Shown here: one piece after another, positions 52,257 to 59,317 of the stretch
How positions within the stretch are numbered: position 1 is the first letter of the stretch
Layout: each line of letters opens with the position of its first letter
Assembly: GCA_947461425.1 (NCBI GenBank)
Contig: CANHKZ010000002.1
Coordinates: 1 to 59,317 of the forward strand
Direction of reading: 5' to 3'
Origin: Flavobacteriaceae bacterium
GTDB lineage: Bacteria > Bacteroidota > Bacteroidia > Flavobacteriales > Flavobacteriaceae
Length of the DNA stretch: 59,317 nt
Translations under genes and position numbers: made by a program
Notes under the pieces: generated by a model
What the model was told of the DNA's origin: nothing
What the model saw: the letters and a program-made list of their open reading frames with translations, nothing else
The model's database searches: none

Positions 52257-53716
52257 GCATCCTTAAAGATATAATATACAAAGTAGCTATTGACTCCATA
52301 AAGGGTTCGACAGATATTGGTATTGGTAAAATTGATTTTGATTCAAGAAAAATTGAAAAGAATGATCTTTTTGTTGCCATTCGCGGCACCCTTTCTGATG
52401 GTCACGATTATATTCCAAAAGCAATCGAGTTAGGTGCTTCATCAATCATTTGCGAAATTCTTCCCAATCAATTAGAAACAGGAGTAACTTATATCCAGGT
52501 GAAAGATACCAACGCTGCTTTGGCAGTTGTAGCCGCAAATTATTATGGAAACCCATCTCAAAAATTACGATTAGTCGGAGTAACAGGTACAAATGGTAAG
52601 ACTACTATTGCCTCATTATTATACCAATTGTATAAAAAAGCAGGATATAAAGTAGGCTTGCTATCCACAGTAAAAATTTTAGTTGATGACGTGGAATTCA
52701 AAGCGACACATACCACTCCAGATTCGCTAACAATTAATCGGTATTTAGCCAATATGGTTGAGACGGGTGTTTCCTATTGTTTTATGGAAGTAAGTTCACA
52801 CGGTATTCATCAAAAACGAACTGACTCCTTGCATTTTGCAGGGGGGATATTTACCAATTTATCTCACGATCATTTGGATTATCATGCCACATTTTCAGAA
52901 TACCGTGATGTTAAAAAATCTTTTTTTGATAATCTACCTAAATCGGCTTTTGTATTATCAAATATTGACGATAAAAACGGTGCTGTTGTATTGCAAAATA
53001 CAGTGGCAAAAAAGTGTACCTACGCATTAAAATCCTATGCAGACTATAAAGCACAAATTTTAGAGAGTCAGTTATCTGGTTTATTATTAAAAATAAATGG
53101 TAATGAGGTTTGGGTAAAATTGATTGGAACTTTTAACGCTTATAATTTATTAGCTATATATGGAACAGCTATTGAATTAGGCATGGAAAGTCTAGAAGCA
53201 CTTCGATTATTGTCAGAGTTGGAAAGTGTTTCTGGTCGTTTTCAATATCTAGTGTCAACTTCAAATGTCACAGCAATTGTTGATTATGCGCATACGCCAG
53301 ATGCATTAGATAATGTGTTAAAAACGATTAATGATATCCGTACTAAAAATGAACAATTAATAACTGTTGTGGGTTGTGGTGGAAATCGCGACAAAACAAA
53401 ACGTCCTATTATGGCTGGTATTGCATCTGACTTAAGTGACAAAGCAATATTTACATCGGATAATCCGAGAAATGAAGATGCAGAAGTTATTATTAGTGAA
53501 ATGGAAGCGGGAGTTGCTCCTATTAATTTTAAAAGAACGCTATCAATTATTGATAGAAAAAACGCCATAAAAACTGCCTGTCAATTGGCTCAGCCCAACG
53601 ATATTATTTTAATTGCTGGCAAAGGTCATGAAACATATCAAGAAATTAATGGAGTGCGTCATGATTTTGATGACATGAAAATTGTAAAAGAACTATTAGA
53701 ACAACTCCATAAATAG
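52253..53716 (+). CDS. murE: UDP-MurNAc-L-Ala-D-Glu:meso-diaminopimelate ligase
   Basis: A 487-aa cytosolic ATP-dependent ligase. P-loop VTGTNGKTT (110-118), SSHGIHQKRTDSLHF, FTNLSHDHLDYHATFSEY, and the DNPRNED motif that selects meso-diaminopimelate. Start is GTG inside the ftsI stop (GTGA overlap), so translation is coupled. murF does not follow, as is usual in this phylum. Confidence 0.95.
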   Translation: MSILKDIIYKVAIDSIKGSTDIGIGKIDFDSRKIEKNDLFVAIRGTLSDGHDYIPKAIELGASSIICEILPNQLETGVTYIQVKDTNAALAVVAANYYGNPSQKLRLVGVTGTNGKTTIASLLYQLYKKAGYKVGLLSTVKILVDDVEFKATHTTPDSLTINRYLANMVETGVSYCFMEVSSHGIHQKRTDSLHFAGGIFTNLSHDHLDYHATFSEYRDVKKSFFDNLPKSAFVLSNIDDKNGAVVLQNTVAKKCTYALKSYADYKAQILESQLSGLLLKINGNEVWVKLIGTFNAYNLLAIYGTAIELGMESLEALRLLSELESVSGRFQYLVSTSNVTAIVDYAHTPDALDNVLKTINDIRTKNEQLITVVGCGGNRDKTKRPIMAGIASDLSDKAIFTSDNPRNEDAEVIISEMEAGVAPINFKRTLSIIDRKNAIKTACQLAQPNDIILIAGKGHETYQEINGVRHDFDDMKIVKELLEQLHK

Positions 53717-53722
53717 ATAATT

Positions 53723-54952
53723 ATGCTGTACTACTTATTTGAATATTTAGATAAAATTTTAAATGTATCTGGAGCTGGAGTTTTCCAATACATCACCTTT
53801 AGATCAGGTTTGGCATTTTTGCTTTCGTTGTTGTTATCTACAATTTACGGAAAGCGAATTATCAATTTCTTACGCAATCAACAAGTAGGAGAAACGGTTC
53901 GGGAACTAGGTTTGGCAGGACAAAACGAAAAAGCGGGAACACCAACTATGGGTGGTTTAATTATCATATTTGCCACCTTGTTACCAGTCTTTTTATTTGC
54001 CAAATTACATAATATTTATATAGTACTACTTATTGTAACTACTTTATGGATGGGTATAATTGGCTTTATTGACGATTATATTAAAATTTTCAAGAAAGAT
54101 AAACAAGGTTTAAAAGGAATTTTTAAAGTGTTTGGACAAGTTGGATTGGGAGTAATAGTAGGTTCAGTTCTTTATTTTAGTCCTGCAGTTACTGTTTTAG
54201 AAAACGCATCCAATTCACCAGTAATAAAACAAACTTCGGCAACTTCATTAACACAAGCGCCAGTTGAAATAAAATCGACTGCAACAACGATTCCGTTTTT
54301 TAAGAATAATGAATTTGATTATGCTGAGGTTTTAGCGTGGACGGGTGAAGGATATCAAAATTGGGCATGGTTAATTTTTATTCCAGTGGTCATTTTTATT
54401 ATCACGGCCGTTTCAAATGGAGCTAATTTGACAGACGGTATAGATGGTTTAGCTGCGGGGACTTCAGCAGTTTCAGTACTAGCATTAGGAATTTTTACTT
54501 TCTTATCAGGAAATATTATTTTCTCCAATTATTTGAATATCATGTATATCCCAAATTCCGGAGAAATGACCGTTTTCATTGCCGCATTTGTTGGAGCATT
54601 GATTGGGTTTCTTTGGTACAATTCGTATCCAGCTTCCGTTTTTATGGGTGATACAGGAAGTTTAACAATTGGTGGAATCATTGCAGTATTAGCAATTGCC
54701 GTTCGTAAAGAAATGTTAATCCCGTTGTTGTGTGGAATTTTCCTTGTAGAAAATTTATCGGTAGTAGTACAAGTGGCCTATTTTAAGTATACAAAAAAGC
54801 GTTTTGGCGAGGGGCGAAGAATATTTTTAATGTCTCCATTACATCATCATTATCAGAAAAAAGGATATCACGAAAGTAAGATTGTTACTCGTTTTTGGAT
54901 TGTATCCATTATGCTAGCCATTTTGTCAATTGTTACTTTAAAACTGAGATAG
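53723..54952 (+). CDS. mraY: Phospho-MurNAc-pentapeptide transferase
   Basis: A 409-aa membrane enzyme with about ten helices making lipid [48 protein letters not shown] (catalytic Asp), [12 protein letters not shown] and [14 protein letters not shown] are all present. It is about 45 residues longer than E. coli MraY because of an insert near 150-205 ([11 protein letters not shown]...), a known feature of Bacteroidota MraY. The stop is followed within 4 nt by the left inverted repeat of the inserted cassette. Confidence 0.95.
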   Translation: MLYYLFEYLDKILNVSGAGVFQYITFRSGLAFLLSLLLSTIYGKRIINFLRNQQVGETVRELGLAGQNEKAGTPTMGGLIIIFATLLPVFLFAKLHNIYIVLLIVTTLWMGIIGFIDDYIKIFKKDKQGLKGIFKVFGQVGLGVIVGSVLYFSPAVTVLENASNSPVIKQTSATSLTQAPVEIKSTATTIPFFKNNEFDYAEVLAWTGEGYQNWAWLIFIPVVIFIITAVSNGANLTDGIDGLAAGTSAVSVLALGIFTFLSGNIIFSNYLNIMYIPNSGEMTVFIAAFVGALIGFLWYNSYPASVFMGDTGSLTIGGIIAVLAIAVRKEMLIPLLCGIFLVENLSVVVQVAYFKYTKKRFGEGRRIFLMSPLHHHYQKKGYHESKIVTRFWIVSIMLAILSIVTLKLR

Positions 54953-54955
54953 TAA

Positions 54956-54994
54956 TTAATTAAAAATTAGAGATTAAAAATTAAAAATTCCGCG
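54956..54994 (+). repeat. Left inverted repeat of the four-helix-bundle cassette
   Basis: TTAATTAAAAATT-AGAG-ATTAAAAATTAAAAATTCCGCG matches the reverse complement of 55361-55399 over about 38 bp with few mismatches and 1-2-nt gaps. It starts four nt after the mraY stop and ends two nt before the cassette gene ATG. Confidence 0.7.
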
Positions 54995-54996
54995 AT

Positions 54997-55350
54997 ATGA
55001 AAGAGAATATCATTCAACAGAAATCTTTCCTTTTTGCAGTCAGAATAGTTAATTTATATAAACATTTAATCACGAGTAAAAAGGAGTTTGTTTTAAGTAA
55101 ACAAATATTAAGAAGCGGAACATCCATTGGATCCAATATAGAAGAATCTATTGGAGGTCGTTCAGATAAAGAGTTCTTATTCAAGTTGGAAATTTCATAT
55201 AAAGAAGCTCGTGAAACAATTTACTGGCTAAAACTTTTGAAAGAAACAGAATATATTTCTACCGCTGAGTTTGAAAGTATTTTTAGTGAAGCAGAAGAAA
55301 TATGTAAAATATTGGCAAAAATAATAATAACCCTAAAAGGCAAGAATTAG
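54997..55350 (+). CDS. Four-helix-bundle protein (23S rRNA-intervening-sequence/S23 family)
   Basis: A 117-aa helical protein with hallmark segments FLFAVRIVNLYKHL, VLSKQILRSGTSIGSNIEESIGGRSDKEFLFKLEISYKEARETIYWLKLL and ICKILAKIIITL, as in the S23/IVS family (related to Avd of diversity-generating retroelements). Family members are often encoded in mobile inserts, for example in spirochaete 23S rRNA genes; biochemical role unknown, probably nucleic-acid binding. It sits between mraY and murD with inverted repeats on both sides and no own promoter visible. Confidence 0.88.
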   Translation: MKENIIQQKSFLFAVRIVNLYKHLITSKKEFVLSKQILRSGTSIGSNIEESIGGRSDKEFLFKLEISYKEARETIYWLKLLKETEYISTAEFESIFSEAEEICKILAKIIITLKGKN

Positions 55351-55360
55351 ATTATTATTA

Positions 55361-55399
55361 GTGCGATTTTAATTTTTTAATTCTCAATTTTTAATTTAA
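55361..55399 (+). repeat. Right inverted repeat of the four-helix-bundle cassette
   Basis: GTGCGATTTTAATTTTTTAATTCTCAATTTTTAATTTAA, partner of 54956-54994. It starts ten nt after the cassette gene stop and ends three nt before the murD ATG. Confidence 0.7.
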
Positions 55400-55402
55400 A
55401 AG

Positions 55403-56740
55403 ATGATGCGATTAGTTGTTTTAGGAGGAGGAGAAAGTGGGGTTGGTACAGCTATCCTAGGAAAGAAAAAAGGATATGCCGTTTTTGTATCTGATTTTGG
55501 TAAAATAAAAAAAAATTACAAAGAAGTTCTAAACTATAACGGTATTGCTTGGGAAGAAGAAAAGCATACAGAATCGTTGATTTTAAATGCTGATGTGGTG
55601 ATGAAAAGTCCGGGAATTCCTGAAAAATCACCAATTGTAAAAAAGCTCATTGAAAAAGGCGTCAAGGTAATTTCAGAAATTGAGTTTACCGCTCCTTTTA
55701 CTAAAGCGATTACAATAGGAATTACAGGAAGTAACGGTAAAACAACCACTACAATGTTGACTTACCATTTGCTTAAATCAGCTGGGTTGAATGTCGGATT
55801 GGGAGGGAACATCGGAAAAAGTTTTGCTTGGCAGGTTGCTGATAATGATTTTGATTCGTACGTTTTAGAGTTGAGCAGTTTTCAATTGGACGGAATTATA
55901 GATTACAAACCGCATATTGCCATCATAACAAATATTAGTCCAGATCATTTGGATCGTTACGATTATAAGTATGAAAATTATATCGAATCAAAGTTTAGAA
56001 TAACCATGAATCAAACGAAAGACGATTATTTGATTTATGATGCTGATGATAAAGCAATAACAAACTGGTTACAAAATAACACAACAAAAGCAACATTAAT
56101 TCCTTTTTCATTGAACCAAGTTTTCACTGAAGGGGCTTATTTAAAAGATAATAAAATCGAAGTAAAGATGATGAATCAAGAAGAATTTTCAATGGAAACC
56201 GAAACAATTGCTTTAGAAGGCAAACACAATATGAAAAATGCAATGGCAGCTACCTCTGTGGCTAAGTTGATGCAAATCAGAAATGCAACTATTAGAGAGA
56301 GTTTGTCTAATTTTCAAGGAGTGGAGCACCGTTTAGAAAAAGTATTGAAAATCCAAAATGTACAATACATCAACGACTCTAAGGCAACCAATGTAAATGC
56401 TTCTTTCTTTGCATTAGACAGTATGACTTCGCCAACAGTTTGGATAGTTGGAGGAGTTGATAAAGGAAATGATTACAATGAATTGTTGCCACTAGTAAAC
56501 GAAAAAGTAAAAGGAATTATTTGTTTGGGTGTTGACAATAAAAAAATTATTGATGCTTTTGGCAATGTTGTTGACGAAATGATTGAGGTAGATAATATGC
56601 CAGACGCGGTTAGAATGGCCCAGCGTATGACACAAAAAGGCGATACGGTATTGTTGTCACCAGCCTGTGCAAGTTTCGATTTGTTCGAAAACTATGAAGA
56701 CAGAGGCAAACAATTCAAACAAGCGGTTTACAATTTATAA
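55403..56740 (+). CDS. murD: UDP-MurNAc-L-alanine:D-glutamate ligase
   Basis: A 445-aa cytosolic ligase. N-terminal UDP-binding GGGESGVGTAILGKKKGYAVFVSD, P-loop ITGSNGKTTTT, LELSSFQLDGI, ITNISPDHLDRYDYKYENYI, HNMKNAMAA and NDSKATNVNA are diagnostic. Either ATG 55403 or 55406 may start it. Its leader is the right inverted repeat of the cassette, so its translation may be influenced by that hairpin. Confidence 0.95.
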   Translation: MMRLVVLGGGESGVGTAILGKKKGYAVFVSDFGKIKKNYKEVLNYNGIAWEEEKHTESLILNADVVMKSPGIPEKSPIVKKLIEKGVKVISEIEFTAPFTKAITIGITGSNGKTTTTMLTYHLLKSAGLNVGLGGNIGKSFAWQVADNDFDSYVLELSSFQLDGIIDYKPHIAIITNISPDHLDRYDYKYENYIESKFRITMNQTKDDYLIYDADDKAITNWLQNNTTKATLIPFSLNQVFTEGAYLKDNKIEVKMMNQEEFSMETETIALEGKHNMKNAMAATSVAKLMQIRNATIRESLSNFQGVEHRLEKVLKIQNVQYINDSKATNVNASFFALDSMTSPTVWIVGGVDKGNDYNELLPLVNEKVKGIICLGVDNKKIIDAFGNVVDEMIEVDNMPDAVRMAQRMTQKGDTVLLSPACASFDLFENYEDRGKQFKQAVYNL

Positions 56741-56773
56741 TACAATTTAGTAATTCATTATACGACAACTGCT

Positions 56774-58075
56774 ATGAAAATGAAACAGCTACTAAGCAAT
56801 TTAAAAGGAGATAAGGTAATTTGGTCATTTTTGGCTTTATTGGCTTTGTTTTCTTTTATGCCTGTTTTTAGTGCCAGTACTAATTTAGCCTTTGGTCGTG
56901 ACGGCGATGGAAATACGCTGGGATATTTGGTTAAACATTTGGCTCATTTAGGAATGGGTTTTACAATTATTTATTTTGTTCACAAAGTACCGTACCATTA
57001 CTTTAGAGTGCTTTCGCGAATTGGTTTGCCAATTGTATGGGGATTACTAACACTTACCCTTTTAAAAGGAACTAATATCGGTGGTGCTAACGCCAGTCGA
57101 TGGTTGCAATTACCATTTATAGGAATTTCATTCCAAACATCGTCTTTTGCAGCGATCATCTTATATATTTATGTTGCACGTTATTTGTCCAAGACTAGAG
57201 AAAAACCAGTTACTTTTAAAGCCTCTTTCGTTGAGTTGTGGATTCCCGTATTCATCACTTTGGCGTTGATATTACCTGCTAATTTTTCTACAACCGCCTT
57301 AATGTTTGTTATGGTTGTGATGATAGCTTTTGTAGGTCAATACCAACTTAAATACATAGGCTATATTATAGCAATGGCCATAACAGGATTGCTGATTTTT
57401 TTCATTTTGTCAAAAGCTTTTCCAGATTCAAAATTCTTTAGTAGGGTAGATACATGGATTAGTAGAATTGAAAATTACGGAACAGATAAAGTGGGTGAAG
57501 ACGAATACCAAATTAACGCAGCCAAAACGGCTATCGCATCGGGTAATTTCACAGGGGTTGGTCCTGGGAAAAGTGTCCAAAGACATTTTTTACCTCAATC
57601 CTCATCCGATTTTATTTATGCAATTATTGTAGAAGAATACGGACTGGTTGGCGGACTTGTAGTTTTGGGATTATATCTTTTACTCCTTTTCCGATTTGTA
57701 ATTGCAGCCCATAAAACAAATACCCTTTTCGGAAAATTAGTCGTCATTAGTTTAGGTTTTCCTCTAATATTTCAGGCACTTATAAATATGGCAGTTGCAG
57801 TGGAGTTGTTGCCCGTTACAGGACAAACATTGCCGTTAATTAGTAGTGGAGGAAGCTCTATTTGGATGACCTGTTTTGCACTTGGTATTATAATCAATGT
57901 AACTAAGAAAGAAGAAGAAATTGAACAAGAACAGAAGGAAGCTGCAAAACGAGAAGAAGCGCTCCAAAAATTAATAGATCAACAATTAGAACTAGACGAG
58001 CAACCGAAAGAGATTACCAATTATTCCATTCAAGATAGTTCGAAAAACCCATTAAATGCAGTGTTAAATAAATAA
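56774..58075 (+). CDS. ftsW: Septal peptidoglycan glycosyltransferase FtsW (SEDS family)
   Basis: A 433-aa membrane protein with about ten helices. SEDS motifs: [26 protein letters not shown], the loop [50 protein letters not shown] with the catalytic Asp region, and [17 protein letters not shown]. The C-terminal cytosolic tail is charged ([19 protein letters not shown]). Place between murD and murG supports FtsW rather than RodA. Confidence 0.94.
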   Translation: MKMKQLLSNLKGDKVIWSFLALLALFSFMPVFSASTNLAFGRDGDGNTLGYLVKHLAHLGMGFTIIYFVHKVPYHYFRVLSRIGLPIVWGLLTLTLLKGTNIGGANASRWLQLPFIGISFQTSSFAAIILYIYVARYLSKTREKPVTFKASFVELWIPVFITLALILPANFSTTALMFVMVVMIAFVGQYQLKYIGYIIAMAITGLLIFFILSKAFPDSKFFSRVDTWISRIENYGTDKVGEDEYQINAAKTAIASGNFTGVGPGKSVQRHFLPQSSSDFIYAIIVEEYGLVGGLVVLGLYLLLLFRFVIAAHKTNTLFGKLVVISLGFPLIFQALINMAVAVELLPVTGQTLPLISSGGSSIWMTCFALGIIINVTKKEEEIEQEQKEAAKREEALQKLIDQQLELDEQPKEITNYSIQDSSKNPLNAVLNK

Positions 58076-58085
58076 CGAATTAACC

Positions 58086-59174
58086 ATGAGAACATATAAA
58101 TTCATACTAAGCGGAGGAGGAACAGGAGGTCATATTTACCCTGCAATTGCTATCGCTAATGAATTGAAATCTCGTTTTCCAGATGCCGATATTCTTTTTG
58201 TTGGCGCTAAGGATAAAATGGAAATGCAGAAAGTTCCTCAGGCGGGATATCGAATTAAAGGCCTTTGGATTGCTGGTTTGCAAAGGCGGTTGACTTTTAA
58301 TAACGCCTTGTTTCCTGTAAAGCTAGTAAGCAGTTTGTTGCATTCACGACATATTATCAAACAATTTAAACCGGATGTTGTAATTGGAACTGGCGGTTTT
58401 GCCAGTGGCCCTTTATTACAAATGGCAAACAGCGCTAGAATTCCTACGGTCATTCAGGAACAAAATTCCTATCCCGGAATCACTAATAAATTATTGAGTA
58501 AAAAAGCTAATACCATATGTGTTGCTTACAAAAATTTAGAGCGCTTTTTTCCAAAAGAAAAAATAGTTGTAACGGGCAATCCAGTACGACAGGATTTGAT
58601 TGATGTGGAAAGCAAAAGGGCAGAAGGTTTAGCCCATTACAATTTAGATCCTAATAAAAAAACCATTCTGGTTTTAGGGGGTAGTTTAGGCGCACGACGA
58701 GTAAATCAATTGATCGAAAAAGAACTGGATTTTTTCGCTTCACAAAATGTACAACTGCTTTGGCAATGTGGAAAATTATATTTCGACGAATATCGAAAAT
58801 ACAATAACAAAAACGTACAAGTGATGGCTTTTATTGAGCGAATGGATTTGGTATATGCTTCGGCTGATATAGTTATTTCAAGAGCAGGTGCCTCCTCTGT
58901 TTCGGAATTATGCATCGTAGGTAAACCGGTTGTTTTTATTCCGTCACCAAATGTAGCAGAAGATCATCAAGCTAAAAATGCAAAATCAGTTGCTGATAGC
59001 AAAGGGGCTATTTTGATTCGCGAAAGTGAGTTGGACAGCACTTTTGAAACGATTTTTTCAGACTTGATTTCCAACGAAAAGCAACAACACGAATTAAGTC
59101 AGAATATTAAAAAATTGGCTTTGCCAAACGCCACAAAAGCGATTGTAGAAGAGATAATAAAATTAATTAAATAA
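58086..59174 (+). CDS. murG: UDP-GlcNAc:undecaprenyl-PP-MurNAc-pentapeptide GlcNAc transferase
   Basis: A 362-aa GT28 enzyme making lipid II at the inner leaflet. [15 protein letters not shown] (9-23), [43 protein letters not shown] and the donor site [35 protein letters not shown] are complete. It starts 10 nt after ftsW. Confidence 0.96.
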   Translation: MRTYKFILSGGGTGGHIYPAIAIANELKSRFPDADILFVGAKDKMEMQKVPQAGYRIKGLWIAGLQRRLTFNNALFPVKLVSSLLHSRHIIKQFKPDVVIGTGGFASGPLLQMANSARIPTVIQEQNSYPGITNKLLSKKANTICVAYKNLERFFPKEKIVVTGNPVRQDLIDVESKRAEGLAHYNLDPNKKTILVLGGSLGARRVNQLIEKELDFFASQNVQLLWQCGKLYFDEYRKYNNKNVQVMAFIERMDLVYASADIVISRAGASSVSELCIVGKPVVFIPSPNVAEDHQAKNAKSVADSKGAILIRESELDSTFETIFSDLISNEKQQHELSQNIKKLALPNATKAIVEEIIKLIK

Positions 59175-59213
59175 AGAAAACGCAACACTTTATTGTTTTG
59201 TTGCATGAAAGAA

Positions 59214-59317
59214 ATGAACTTAAATCAAATACATAACGTCTTTTTTATAGGAATCGGAGGCATCGGGATGAGTGCTCTAGCACGTTATTTCAAAACTTTA
59301 GGGAAAAACGTTACAGG
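59214..59317 (+). CDS. murC: UDP-MurNAc:L-alanine ligase, 5' end only
   Basis: The window ends 34 codons into this gene. MNLNQIHNVFFIGIGGIGMSALARYFKTLGKNVT shows the N-terminal nucleotide-binding GIGGIGMS of MurC. An in-frame ATG at 59205 is an alternative start. It follows murG by 39 nt, across a weak GCAACA/TGTTGC hairpin (59182-59204). Confidence 0.92.
   Translation, partial: MNLNQIHNVFFIGIGGIGMSALARYFKTLGKNVT

Larger units (their letters stand above)
54956..55399 (+). mobile_element. Candidate IVS-like cassette inserted in the dcw cluster
   Basis: A 444-bp unit made of left inverted repeat, four-helix-bundle gene and right inverted repeat, placed exactly between mraY stop and murD start. 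No transposase or clear target duplication is seen. In the mRNA the repeats would pair into a long hairpin enclosing the gene. Mobility is inferred from structure and from family behaviour. Confidence 0.55.

Noticed and set aside
54945-55406. Target-site duplication around the four-helix-bundle cassette
   Set aside because: Only AGAT is shared near both ends, which is too short to distinguish from chance.
59182-59204. GCAACA/TGTTGC hairpin between murG and murC as a terminator
   Set aside because: Only six pairs with an 11-nt loop and no T-run, inside a continuous cell-wall operon.

Overview
The window is a stretch of chromosome from a member of the Bacteroidota, almost certainly Flavobacteriaceae and probably a Flavobacterium. 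The grounds are low GC content, many promoters with the Bacteroidota -7 element TAnnTTTG and no obvious Shine-Dalgarno sequences, the gliding genes gldB-gldC, a type IX secretion 'plug' protein (DUF5103), a PASTA-tailed division PBP, and families common in this group (DUF6702, DUF6370, DUF5916, DUF2490). No phage, CRISPR array, rRNA operon or recognisable transposase is present. Most of the window is core housekeeping sequence.

Layout. 1-0.8 kb: tRNA-Leu(UAA), a YegP-like protein and a 58-aa repeat lipoprotein absent from the ORF track. 1-9.8 kb: envelope and metabolic genes (Kdo transferase waaA, a sugar aminotransferase, galE, an M23 peptidase, fabD, a pirin, an aminotransferase with a secreted Cys/His protein behind it, a fatty-acid desaturase). 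9.9-15.8 kb: rsmG, pruA, apaG, T9SS plug protein, a methyltransferase and map. 15.8-23 kb: a tight seven-gene minus-strand operon (LRR protein, TerC, DUF2490 protein, TetR regulator, ABC half-transporter, HlyD adaptor, TolC channel) with a perfect 17-bp palindrome at its promoter. 23-31 kb: gpmI, a large DUF5916 outer-membrane protein, an L,D-transpeptidase-like protein, a GNAT enzyme, two identical tRNA-Gly(UCC) genes, pepE and two small envelope proteins. 31-37 kb: M1 peptidase, tatA, PAP2 phosphatase, O-methyltransferase, rlmN, polyprenyl synthetase. 37-44.4 kb: signalling genes (AraC-type response regulator, a three-PAS histidine kinase followed by a decayed response-regulator pseudogene, a NarL-type regulator) around dnaG. 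44.5-48.2 kb: nadE, gldB-gldC, engB and a hydrolase. 48.5 kb to the end: the division/cell-wall (dcw) cluster mraZ-rsmH-ftsL-ftsI-murE-mraY-[inserted four-helix-bundle gene]-murD-ftsW-murG-murC (cut by the window edge); murF is not between murE and mraY.

Main points of interest: (1) a four-helix-bundle (23S-rRNA-IVS/S23 family) gene lies between mraY and murD, framed by imperfect inverted repeats of about 38 bp, so it looks like a mobile cassette that could fold out of the mRNA; (2) the efflux-like operon has an ABC ATPase with a normal Walker A but degenerate signature, Walker B/catalytic and switch-His positions, plus a candidate TetR operator; (3) a response-regulator receiver pseudogene with three in-frame stops directly follows an intact histidine kinase; (4) three GTGGT repeats at exact 10-bp spacing precede mraZ, matching the geometry of MraZ operators; (5) DnaG has lost all four zinc ligands; (6) several genes have TAnnTTTG only 4-6 nt before ATG, predicting leaderless or near-leaderless mRNAs. 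All functional calls come from reading the sequence and family knowledge; no database search was run.
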